Shown: positions 27,060 through 34,843 of the stretch, one piece after another | How the letters are laid out: each line of letters starts with the position of its first letter | Position numbering within the stretch: position 1 is the stretch's first letter | From: Corynebacterium freiburgense | GTDB lineage: Bacteria > Actinomycetota > Actinomycetes > Mycobacteriales > Mycobacteriaceae | Length of the DNA: 64,000 nucleotides | Reading direction: 5' to 3' | Assembly (NCBI RefSeq): GCF_030408815.1 | Contig: NZ_CP047355.1 | Coordinates: 558,001 to 622,000 of the forward strand | Notes under the pieces: model-generated | Database searches by the model: none | Told to the model about the DNA's origin: nothing | What the model saw: the letters and a program-made list of their open reading frames with translations, nothing else | Translations under genes and position numbers: made by a program

Positions 27060-27545
27060 TGGTTTCCCGAGCGGGTTGGTTGCTTTTCCGGAGTTTCTGG
27101 GTGGTTCGGCTGACTTGCGAAGGGTACTGGCTGGTTTCCTGGGCGCGGGTTGGGCTTTCCCGGGTGTGGGCTGGTTTCCCGAGCCTTCGGGCCGCTTTCC
27201 CTGCGGTTTGATAGGCTCACCCTATCAAACTGGTGATGTTTTCATCTCTACTGTCGCAGATTCCATAAAATCGGCTGAAAAAATGGAATTTGTGACAGCA
27301 ACCAATCTTGCGCACAATCGTTGACCTGGGGTTTGTCGCAGATTCCATAAAAACAGTGAAAAAAATGGAATCTGTGACAGGTTCCCTACCTATCGTGTCA
27401 CAAATTCCATAAAATCCGCCGAAAAAATGGAATCTGTGACAACACGCCCAACCAGCACCCAAGAAGGACCGGCCAGTACCCCAAAAGACAGAGCGCCTCT
27501 CGGCCGGCAGCCCCAACCAGACCAACCAGCCTCCAAAAAGACCAC
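27060..27545. repeat. Palindrome-rich non-coding element, copy 2 (inverted)
   Basis: Reverse-oriented copy of the element at 5500-5895. The small hairpin TTTGATAGG-N5-CCTATCAAA is at 27207-27229; three large palindromes are at 27252-27297, 27334-27379 and 27396-27441. The flanking GT/GC-rich sequence with CTGGTT motifs is also shared and differs more than the palindromes. Spacing and order are those of copy 1 read backwards. Flanking sequence 26879-27059 and 27546-27698 holds no gene. Confidence 0.85.
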
Positions 27546-27698
27546 TCAGCCCTAATCAAATCCCAGGTCATCGGACGCGCACAATAAAACCACAAGCACA
27601 CAGCCAAACCACCGGCCAAAACCAAGCCACAAACCCCATAAACCACCCCAAGGCGCCCAGCAAGCAAATAACAGTACATAGAATCCCAGCGAGTTAGC

Positions 27699-28415
27699 TT
27701 AGCTTCCTTGGTGCAGCTCCCTGAGCGTAACAAGCGAATGAACTTGTTTATTTCCGCAAAAATTTTCAGGCTGGAGCCAACGCTGAAACACCGGTTCAAG
27801 AAGAGTCCATTCAATATCGGTAATGGAGTACCATGCGGTGTCGCGGCTTCGTCCGCTATAGACCATTGCGTTACGGAACGTTCCTTCATATTGGAAGCCA
27901 AGGCGTTGGGCGGTACGCCGCGAGGGAAGATTGAGTGAGTCGCATTTCCATTCGTATCGCCGGTAGCCGAGGGTATTGAATACGTATTTCATGGCAAGGA
28001 ATTGTGCTTCTGTGGAAATTCTTGATCCTTGCATAGCTGGAGAAAAAGTCACATTTCCAACTTCGATGGAACCATTGTCTGGGTCGATGCGCATAAGCGC
28101 AAGTGTTCCCAAAGGGCGCTGGGTGTCACTATCAAGAACGGCGTAGGTAATGGCATGTTCATTGGTAATGGCAGCCTCTACCCAGGTTTCGTATTCGGCG
28201 AGAGTTTTGAATGGTCCATGCCGTAAATAGGTCCACATACTATCGTCGTTTGCTTGACTGTAGGCCCGAAAAAGGTCTGCAGCATGAGTGCGCTCAAGTG
28301 GTGCGAGTGAGCAATAGGAACCAGCTAGAGTGACTCGCTGGGGAATAGAAGCCGGAGTCCAGTGTGGCAGAGCTGCCCCTATTGGCTGTCCAAATTTATT
28401 TACGCGTTCGATCAT
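27699..28415 (-). CDS. GNAT-family N-acetyltransferase (RimJ/RimL-like)
   Basis: A 238-residue acetyltransferase. It has LAPLERTHAADLFRAY at the N-terminal strand, TYAVLDSDTQRPLGTLALMRIDPDNGSIEVG, MQGSRISTEAQFLAMKY at the acetyl-CoA loop and RRTAQRLGFQYEGTFRNAMVYSGRSRDTAW, as in RimJ/RimL enzymes that acetylate N-termini or small molecules. The ATG at 28415 lies 5 bases after the hypD stop, so it is co-transcribed with hypCD though it has no known link to hydrogenase assembly. Confidence 0.85.
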   Translation of the reverse strand: MIERVNKFGQPIGAALPHWTPASIPQRVTLAGSYCSLAPLERTHAADLFRAYSQANDDSMWTYLRHGPFKTLAEYETWVEAAITNEHAITYAVLDSDTQRPLGTLALMRIDPDNGSIEVGNVTFSPAMQGSRISTEAQFLAMKYVFNTLGYRRYEWKCDSLNLPSRRTAQRLGFQYEGTFRNAMVYSGRSRDTAWYSITDIEWTLLEPVFQRWLQPENFCGNKQVHSLVTLRELHQGS

Positions 28416-28420
28416 TATTT

Positions 28421-29551
28421 CTATGTATGAGCCAATGCTGCGTGTGCTTCGCGGTCGATACGGCCAAAGTTGTAGTAGGCGGCGCAGGCACCTTCGGGTG
28501 AAACCATGCAGGTACCAATAGGTGTTGCTGGTGTGCAAGCGGTGCCGAACACACGACATTGCCATGGTTTAATGCGGCCAGTGAGTACCGATCCGCATTC
28601 ACAGGCTTTCGGGTCGGGGATGCGATTTCCGGGAACTTCAAAAATGCGTTCGGCATCCCATTTGGCGTATTCCGGTGCGATGCCAAGCCCGGAATTATCA
28701 AGCCAACCAAGTCCACGCCACTCAAAGGTTTCGCGGGTTTGGAAGACGCGGGACATAAGGGCTAGGGCACCAGGGTTGCCTTTTGTACGAACAACGCGAG
28801 CGTACTGGTTTCCTACCTCGGCGCGGCCGTCGATAAATTGTTGCAGGAGCATATCAACCGCTTGCAAAATATCCAGGGGTTCGAAACCAGCGATAACTAC
28901 CGGGCGGCCAAATTCGTGGGGGAGAAATTCGAATGTTTGGGTGCCAACAATAGTGGCTACGTGGCCGGGGCCGATAAAACCATGAACTTCCGTTTCGCCG
29001 TTATCTACAAGTGAGCGTAGGGGTGGTTCGATAGTCACATGGTTGGAAAATACAGAGAAGTTTGGGACTTGTTCGCGGCGGGCGGTTTCTAATGTAACTG
29101 CCGTAGATGGAGCCGTAGTTTCAAACCCAACGGCGAAAAACACCACGTGCTTATCCGGGTTTTCCTTCGCAAGTTTGAGCGCATCGAGGGGGGAGTAAAC
29201 AAAACGGACATCGGCACCACGAGCACGCGAGCCAAGCAGGGAATCATGAGAGCCTGGGACGCGCATCATATCGCCAAATGTGGTGAGTATTACATTGTCT
29301 TGTTCGGCTAACCAGAGAGCATCATCCACGCGGCCCATTGGAATGACGCAGACTGGACATCCAGGACCGTGCACAAGATTGATCGATTCGGGGAGTAAAT
29401 TTTCTAGTCCGTAGCGGTAAATCGTGTGGGTGTGGCCTCCGCAGATTTCCATAAGGTTGAGGGGGCGGCCTACCCGTTCCGCGTCGATAGTAATGCGCTT
29501 TAATAGGGCTTTTGCGGCGTCGGGGTCGCGGAACTCATCAACATATTTCAT
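28421..29551 (-). CDS. hypD: Hydrogenase maturation protein HypD
   Basis: Iron-sulfur scaffold that, with HypC, carries the Fe(CN)2CO unit for the [NiFe] site. 376 residues. Diagnostic motifs: MEICGGHTHTIYRYGLENLL, VHGPGCPVCVIP, FFAVGFETTAPSTA, GFIGPGHVATIVG and the C-terminal cysteine set in DPKACECGSVLTGRIKPWQC, then FGTACTPATPIGTCMVS for the 4Fe-4S cluster. It follows hypC by 12 bases on the minus strand. Confidence 0.96.
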   Translation of the reverse strand: MKYVDEFRDPDAAKALLKRITIDAERVGRPLNLMEICGGHTHTIYRYGLENLLPESINLVHGPGCPVCVIPMGRVDDALWLAEQDNVILTTFGDMMRVPGSHDSLLGSRARGADVRFVYSPLDALKLAKENPDKHVVFFAVGFETTAPSTAVTLETARREQVPNFSVFSNHVTIEPPLRSLVDNGETEVHGFIGPGHVATIVGTQTFEFLPHEFGRPVVIAGFEPLDILQAVDMLLQQFIDGRAEVGNQYARVVRTKGNPGALALMSRVFQTRETFEWRGLGWLDNSGLGIAPEYAKWDAERIFEVPGNRIPDPKACECGSVLTGRIKPWQCRVFGTACTPATPIGTCMVSPEGACAAYYNFGRIDREAHAALAHT

Positions 29552-29563
29552 GGGGCTGCGGTC

Positions 29564-29833
29564 CTAACCAATATCAGATGATGTAAACGATTCCAGCTCG
29601 TCTTCGAAGGTATCTCCGCCGAGTTGTTTAATTTGCTGGAGAGTAATTTGCGCTTCGGTCTCGTCGATTTTGCTTAAAGCGAAGCCGACGTGCACAAGCA
29701 CCCAATCGCCTAGAGCAAGGTCTTCGCCGATCAAAAGTTCGGTAGAAATCATTCTGGAAACGCCGCTAATACTGACTTTTGCCCGTGAATCATCCTGAAT
29801 TTCAACCACTTGTGCGGGTACGCCTAAGCACAT
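29564..29833 (-). CDS. hypC: Hydrogenase assembly chaperone HypC
   Basis: An 89-residue chaperone that binds HypD and the hydrogenase large subunit precursor. It begins MCLGVPAQVVEIQ with the essential Cys2, and has GDWVLVHVGFALSKIDE. AAAGGAGG lies a few bases before the ATG. First gene of the leftward hypC-hypD-acetyltransferase unit, divergent from hypE. A second hypC is at 58793. Confidence 0.95.
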   Translation of the reverse strand: MCLGVPAQVVEIQDDSRAKVSISGVSRMISTELLIGEDLALGDWVLVHVGFALSKIDETEAQITLQQIKQLGGDTFEDELESFTSSDIG

Positions 29834-29910
29834 AATGCTCCTCCTTTAACCACACCTCACAGTACCAGCGGGGCTACCATTGAGCTGAACATACTTTGGC
29901 AAGGAGAACC

Positions 29911-30993
29911 ATGGACCCGAAAAACCGGCTTAATGAGGATGAACGTCGCGTCAACCTCAATATTTCGCGCGTACGTTCACGTAAGGCTCGGCTCAATGAA
30001 AGTCACGTGACGCTTGCACATGGTGCAGGGGGCAAGGCTTCAGCCGCTCTTATTGAGGCTGTGTTTTATAGCGCCTACGATAATCCGGTCTTAAACCAAC
30101 AGGGCGATTCCGCAGTAATTCCCCTTGCGGAACTTGTACAAGCTCACGGTAGTTCGCTTGCATTTTCTACAGACTCCTATGTTGTGAGCCCTATTATCTT
30201 CCCAGGCGGCAACATTGGTGAATTGGCAATTAATGGCACGGTCAATGACCTTGCTGTAGCTGGTGCCCAACCAAAACTCATTTCCGTCGGTTTTATCCTT
30301 GAAGAGGGGCTCGCCATTACGGAATTGCGGGAAATTGTGCAATCAATGCGTGAGGCTGCCGAAAAGGCTGGTGTGCACATCGTTGCTGGGGATACCAAAG
30401 TTGTTCCAAAAGGTGCAGGTGACAAGGTGTATATCAATACCTCAGGCATAGGGGTTATCCCGCCTGGGCGCTTTTCGACGCCTATCCAGCCCGGCGACCG
30501 CATTATCGTTTCCGGCCCTATTGCGGATCACGGTATGGCCGTTATGCTTGCTCGCGGAGACTTGGCAATTAGCGCTCCAATTGAATCCGACACCCAATCA
30601 GTACACGGAATGACTGAAGCTCTATTTGCGAATTGCAACCCACGTTGGATGCGTGATGCCACCCGTGGCGGGCTAGCAACAGTAATGAATGAACTTGCGA
30701 AAGTCACTGGGTTCGGCGTGGCACTTGAAGATGTACAAATTCCGGTGCGGGATATGACACGGGCTGCCTGTGACATGCTTGGAATTGACCCACTCTATGT
30801 GGCAAATGAAGGAACCTTTGTGGCGGTAGTGCCGGAGGCGGACGTCGAAAACGCTCTAAGTGTTTTGCCGGAAGGAAAAGTAATAGGAACTGTGGTCGAA
30901 GAACCTGCTGCGGCGGTTGTTTTGAAAACAGGATTTGGTGGCACCCGCATGGTGGACATGTTGGTGGGTGACCCATTGCCACGGATTTGTTAG
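29911..30993 (+). CDS. hypE: Hydrogenase maturation protein HypE
   Basis: Dehydrates the carbamoyl group on its C-terminal Cys to thiocyanate to provide cyanide ligands. 360 residues. HGAGGKASAALIEAVF, FSTDSYVVSPIIFPGGNIGELAINGTVNDLAV-type region and GDTKVVPKG are PurM-like; the protein ends DPLPRIC with the required terminal Cys. The ATG at 29911 is set by AAGGAGAACC. It is divergent from hypC and is the last gene before the lanthipeptide cluster. Confidence 0.95.
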   Translation: MDPKNRLNEDERRVNLNISRVRSRKARLNESHVTLAHGAGGKASAALIEAVFYSAYDNPVLNQQGDSAVIPLAELVQAHGSSLAFSTDSYVVSPIIFPGGNIGELAINGTVNDLAVAGAQPKLISVGFILEEGLAITELREIVQSMREAAEKAGVHIVAGDTKVVPKGAGDKVYINTSGIGVIPPGRFSTPIQPGDRIIVSGPIADHGMAVMLARGDLAISAPIESDTQSVHGMTEALFANCNPRWMRDATRGGLATVMNELAKVTGFGVALEDVQIPVRDMTRAACDMLGIDPLYVANEGTFVAVVPEADVENALSVLPEGKVIGTVVEEPAAAVVLKTGFGGTRMVDMLVGDPLPRIC

Positions 30994-31073
30994 CTGTAAA
31001 GGCATTTGAGGGCTATTTGAATACATTTTGAATTCCTTTGTGTTGTTCTGGTACGGCTTTAATTTCTTTGAAT

Positions 31074-31149
31074 GCGTTTGCTCTTTTCAAACGCGAAATC
31101 TGGATTAAATTTGACCTTGTCGCAAACAAATTACTCAAAGGCGACAAGG
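31074..31149 (+). promoter_or_regulatory. lanA upstream region with two inverted repeats
   Basis: GCGTTTG / CAAACGC at about 31074-31094 and CCTTGTCGC (31115-31123) / GCGACAAGG (31141-31149) are perfect inverted repeats of 7 and 9 bp. They lie 33-110 bases upstream of the lanthipeptide start and could be operators or leader hairpins. GGAAGGAC before the ATG is the ribosome site. Confidence 0.55.
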
Positions 31150-31182
31150 CGCTAGTACTACTATTTTGGAAGGACTATTCAA

Positions 31183-31341
31183 ATGGCTGATTATGAATTT
31201 GATTTCGCAGAAGGTGACGCAACAGACGGAATTGATACGCAGTGGAAGTCAAAGTCTCTTTGCACTCCAGGCTGCATTACAGGAATTCTGCAGACCTGCG
31301 CAATTCAATCTTTCACCTGTGAGGTGCATGTTTCGCGCTAA
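31183..31341 (+). CDS. lanA: Class I lanthipeptide precursor, nisin-like
   Basis: A 52-residue precursor. The leader (residues 1-20) is acidic and has YEFDFAEGD in place of the FNLD box. I place the core at about W21. Core residues S25-L26-C27-T28-P29-G30-C31 equal nisin SLCTPGC, the lipid II-binding part, and the end VHVSR resembles nisin IHVSK. By alignment the rings would be S23-C27, T28-C31, T33-C39 and S43-C46. Nisin's last Cys (ring E) is absent because two residues are missing after C46, leaving T45 free. It is followed by a strong hairpin and by lanB and lanC. GGAAGGAC before the ATG. Confidence 0.92.
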   Translation: MADYEFDFAEGDATDGIDTQWKSKSLCTPGCITGILQTCAIQSFTCEVHVSR

Positions 31342-31355
31342 TATAGAAACTCGGC

Positions 31356-31398
31356 AAAAGAGCCCCCTGCCATAGGATTAATGGCAGGGGGCTCTTTT
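31356..31398 (+). terminator. Strong hairpin after lanA
   Basis: Perfect 18-bp stem AAAAGAGCCCCCTGCCAT / ATGGCAGGGGGCTCTTTT with a 7-base loop, 14 bases past the stop. Such hairpins usually let precursor transcript exceed that of the modification genes. Confidence 0.9.
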
Positions 31399-31583
31399 CG
31401 TGTGCTTTAGGGTAATGAATATGGGCATAAAGTATATTGTGTTCTACGTAGGTCTACACTGTTATCTACTTATGGATAATTCTGTGAAAAACTCTTGATT
31501 GAATTTGCCTGAATTTATAAAGTCAATTGTGATCGATTGAGATCGCTGTGCTAACCATCGTAAGGTTTTTGCAGAAGGGAATA
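31399..31583 (+). promoter_or_regulatory. Upstream region of the cluster regulator
   Basis: AT-rich, with GATCGATTGAGATCG at 31531-31545, a direct repeat of GATCG at 10-base spacing, ending about 40 bases before the regulator start. SARP proteins bind direct repeats, so this may be a target. Promoter boxes were not assigned. Confidence 0.4.
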
Positions 31584-32060
31584 ATGGTGCTCACCATTAC
31601 ATTGACAGGCAATCCAAGCGTAAACGGTAAGACAATAAGTAATATAAAGGCGCTAGAATTGGCGTACTTGTTTTCTGAAAATAATGGCAAGATTTCCAAG
31701 AAAACAATCTTGACCAAGCTTTACAATAACTTCTGTTCTAAAAATGCCCTATGGTACCCCGTAAAGGGGTGTACTTTAATGGGGGTTGATATTGAATACA
31801 ATGCTGAAAACCGTGAGTACGTTACTAACTCGGAGATTGCAAGTGACCTCGGCAAGGTTTTAACCAGTTTGGAAGATGGGAATATTGCAAAGGCGCTATT
31901 TTACTTGCGCGGCCCAATCCTTCCCGGTTGCCAAGATTGGTTTGCGGACAATATGCGTACTGTTTTGCAGCAATCACTGGTCGAGTTAGTCGAGGCCATG
32001 GAACCAACTCAGCGAAAAATAATTGTAGAAAACTTAAAAAATCGGGGAGTGCCACTGTGA
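31584..32060 (+). CDS. SARP/BTAD-like pathway regulator
   Basis: 158 residues from the ATG at 31584, with AAGGGA six bases upstream. Residues 1-75 look like an OmpR-type winged helix (LTGNPSVNGKTISNIKALELAYLF, KKTILTKLY), then a short bacterial transcriptional activator domain: ASDLGKVLTSLEDGNIAKAL, FYLRGPILPGCQDWFADNMR. This order is that of actinobacterial SARP activators, but the BTAD is cut short compared with the usual 250-plus residues. Its stop overlaps the LanB start (GTGA), so it is translated with the modification enzymes. Probably activates the cluster. Confidence 0.7.
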   Translation: MVLTITLTGNPSVNGKTISNIKALELAYLFSENNGKISKKTILTKLYNNFCSKNALWYPVKGCTLMGVDIEYNAENREYVTNSEIASDLGKVLTSLEDGNIAKALFYLRGPILPGCQDWFADNMRTVLQQSLVELVEAMEPTQRKIIVENLKNRGVPL

Positions 32061-34840
32061 AAAGTCAACTTGTTTCCAAAGCTACCGGAATTCGGTCAGC
32101 CTCGGTACGTTGGGAAGAATATTTAGAATTCCTACATGCTGAGGGAAACTACGAAAAATTACGGTTGGCATACAGCAACCCGACAATTCGAACTACGTTA
32201 AAAGCATTTCATCCAATTATTGATCGGAATATCCAGGCGATTTTCCAAGGAGAGTTGCTCATTAGCTCGAAAAAGGGGCGCAAAACGTTACGCCACGTGA
32301 TTACATTAATGGCGCGATCCGCAACCCGGGCAACACCTTCACGGTTATTAGGGCGCGTGGGAAATATACATGAGGCATCAAAGCTCTCGGAGGGAATCGG
32401 GCGGAATATTCATATTGTTCTGCACAATGAAATGGAAATTGGTTGCGTGGAACCAATCGTTCCTCATCGGGAAGAATTTGATACGCCCATTGAGGTCCGG
32501 TGGAACCCGTGTGTTATTGATGTGGGGGCTCGGTACTATGTGACGGCTCCAAGACACAGCGAGGACCCATTTGGATCAGTTGGGAAAAATAAACTTTTAA
32601 ATCGAATTGCAGATTTAACCAAGCAAGCGATGCCATGGGGGCAATTAGTCCAAACATTGATGGTGGAGTTTCAAGCTCCTAGCCCGGAACCCGTGGAAAA
32701 AGCACTAACTAGTTTGTTGCACAAGGAGTTTCTGCTCTCTTCATCCAGCTTGGGATATGCGGCACGCTGCAAGAAGCAGTTGGTTTCCACAAAAACTAGT
32801 ACCAGTTGTATCAACGAACTAACCTCTCAATGGGTTATTGAGAATCAAACGTCTGATTTTGAGGTACGACGTGATGCCACTGTGCATATTGACGAATATG
32901 CATTGACCAACTTAGAGCGGTGTTACTCATTATTGATCGAGTATGGGCTGGTGGATACTGCAGATCAAGGTGTCGCACAAAAGTTCGCCGAGCTTATCCA
33001 TGAACGTTATGGGTTTAGCCGGATTTGTCTTACAGACCTTATACATCCGGCGTTTGGATTTTCCTACCAAGGTGTGATCGATGCATTCACCGCAACAAGG
33101 GATACCTCACCTGACGAAAAGAAGGTTGAACTTTGCGGCTGGGCGGCGGCACACAAACAACAATGGATTGACCTGAACCAAAAAGAGATTCGGGATCTTT
33201 TACGAATCCACAACGCTACAACTAAAGGGCGATATTCCACGGAGTTGACGTCGTTTGCGGTGCCAGTAGTACCGCAACTTTCAGGTACGCCCGACAATAA
33301 ACCACTATTAATTGCCTGCGATGGCACTGTTGCTCTTCCTGGACCAACGTTAACCACGCGATATCGGTTGCTTTCCGACGCCCCGCCCTCAGCGGCTCAA
33401 GCTGTGCCCGGTGCCGTAAATGCGGGGATTGATTGGATGGGGCCAAAGGCCAATGTGAATGCGATCCGAGAGTCGTCTCACTCTCTTGATTACAACGTAA
33501 ATGTCAATGGGTTTTCTACAAACAATAAGGAACTTCTTTGTAAAGACCTGTACCTCTGGTCTGATGGCGATCGGATTTATTGTGAAACGCAGGACGGGAC
33601 AAGGCTTCGATTTGAGCCTTCGTGCATGGCTTCCATCCAGTTATATCCAGATTGGGTCCGATTACTTTACCTGGCTACAACCGTGGATTGGCCAATAATG
33701 GCATGGAGCTGGAAAGCATTGGAACAATATCACGATGTACTACCTGGTGTTCGCTATGACAATGTTATTTTGGAACGTCCAAAATACCGTTTTCGCGGTA
33801 ACGAAATTGCCGCTGACTTTAATCAGTGGTGCGATGGTCTTTCGATCTCAGAGTGGGTTCGGCTTGGAAGTCATGACCGAAAAGTACTCGTAAACCGAAG
33901 GCTAATTCAAGATAGCGCAGCATTGATATACTTGCTTCGATCTGGTGGAAATTGGGTAGAAGATGCGTCTGTAGAACAAGGCTCGCCATTGAGCGTAGAT
34001 CATGAGGGGAAGCGGATTCATAGTGAGCTAGTTGTGACATTCCAGTGCCCGCAGAACGCGCAAGAACAAACGTATGCTTCCCGACCAAAGTTTGCTGACG
34101 TGTTCAACTTTGGGTGCGAGCAGATTATCCCGGCAACGAGTACCTGGGTAAATATTGAATTAGTGCCGCGCGGAAATGCGGTCGCACCGCTAATTCCACT
34201 CTTGCAAAAACTGCCCAAACCGTATTACTTCGTACGCTATCGCACACAGAGTGGAAAGCCTTGTCTGCGTTTGCGAATGACTCGTGATGATCTCATGCAG
34301 ATTGAGACCCGAGCTTCTATAGAAACACTTGTGTGGGACGGGTGGGTTGCTGAAGTCAAAGAGCAGCAACACCGACTTGAAATTGAACGTTACGGAGGTG
34401 AAAAAGCATTTGCTGCGTTCACGGAATTGTTTATCGTTGAATCCGCGTTTGTAAGCTCAATTGCGAATCAACAACTTCTTGAACCTCTTAGCCTTGAAGA
34501 ACGCTCGTTTTTTCTTTTTCAATGGCTCAAATTAAGTCCAATAGATATCAAGAAAGCCGTTGTGCAACGCGGTTTTCGTAAGGGAAGTAGTGTCAAAAGG
34601 CAACTGCGAATACCAGACTCATACTCGGAATCTCTAGCGAAGAATGGCGCGGAAATCGACGAATTCTTTGCCGAAGTTCAGCGGCAAATGGAGATAATTT
34701 CGCAGCATGTGGGGGAAAGCCTTGAACCTTGGGCAGTAGCTGCGCATTTGTTCTGTAACCGGCTGGGTATTTCCAGTGATGAGGAAAAACTTGTGTGGAA
34801 AGCAATCGGGCAAAAAACCAGCACATTGGAAAGAGTGTAA
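32057..34840 (+). CDS. lanB: Class I lanthipeptide dehydratase LanB
   Basis: 927 residues, single chain. It glutamylates precursor Ser/Thr with Glu-tRNA and eliminates to dehydroamino acids. The N-terminal glutamylation region includes LMARSATRATPSRLLGRVG and, further on, VRWNPCVIDVGARYYVT. The C-terminal elimination domain has PYYFVRYRTQSGKPCLRLRM near residue 715. GTG start at 32057 overlaps the regulator stop; GGGGAG lies upstream. Length is near that of NisB. In-frame upstream extensions lie inside the regulator and are not used. Confidence 0.92.
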   Translation: MKSQLVSKATGIRSASVRWEEYLEFLHAEGNYEKLRLAYSNPTIRTTLKAFHPIIDRNIQAIFQGELLISSKKGRKTLRHVITLMARSATRATPSRLLGRVGNIHEASKLSEGIGRNIHIVLHNEMEIGCVEPIVPHREEFDTPIEVRWNPCVIDVGARYYVTAPRHSEDPFGSVGKNKLLNRIADLTKQAMPWGQLVQTLMVEFQAPSPEPVEKALTSLLHKEFLLSSSSLGYAARCKKQLVSTKTSTSCINELTSQWVIENQTSDFEVRRDATVHIDEYALTNLERCYSLLIEYGLVDTADQGVAQKFAELIHERYGFSRICLTDLIHPAFGFSYQGVIDAFTATRDTSPDEKKVELCGWAAAHKQQWIDLNQKEIRDLLRIHNATTKGRYSTELTSFAVPVVPQLSGTPDNKPLLIACDGTVALPGPTLTTRYRLLSDAPPSAAQAVPGAVNAGIDWMGPKANVNAIRESSHSLDYNVNVNGFSTNNKELLCKDLYLWSDGDRIYCETQDGTRLRFEPSCMASIQLYPDWVRLLYLATTVDWPIMAWSWKALEQYHDVLPGVRYDNVILERPKYRFRGNEIAADFNQWCDGLSISEWVRLGSHDRKVLVNRRLIQDSAALIYLLRSGGNWVEDASVEQGSPLSVDHEGKRIHSELVVTFQCPQNAQEQTYASRPKFADVFNFGCEQIIPATSTWVNIELVPRGNAVAPLIPLLQKLPKPYYFVRYRTQSGKPCLRLRMTRDDLMQIETRASIETLVWDGWVAEVKEQQHRLEIERYGGEKAFAAFTELFIVESAFVSSIANQQLLEPLSLEERSFFLFQWLKLSPIDIKKAVVQRGFRKGSSVKRQLRIPDSYSESLAKNGAEIDEFFAEVQRQMEIISQHVGESLEPWAVAAHLFCNRLGISSDEEKLVWKAIGQKTSTLERV

Positions 34841-34843
34841 AAG

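Noticed and set aside
27025..27525. Open frames within the palindrome element, copy 2
   Set aside because: Same reasons as copy 1; mirrored palindromes alone explain them.
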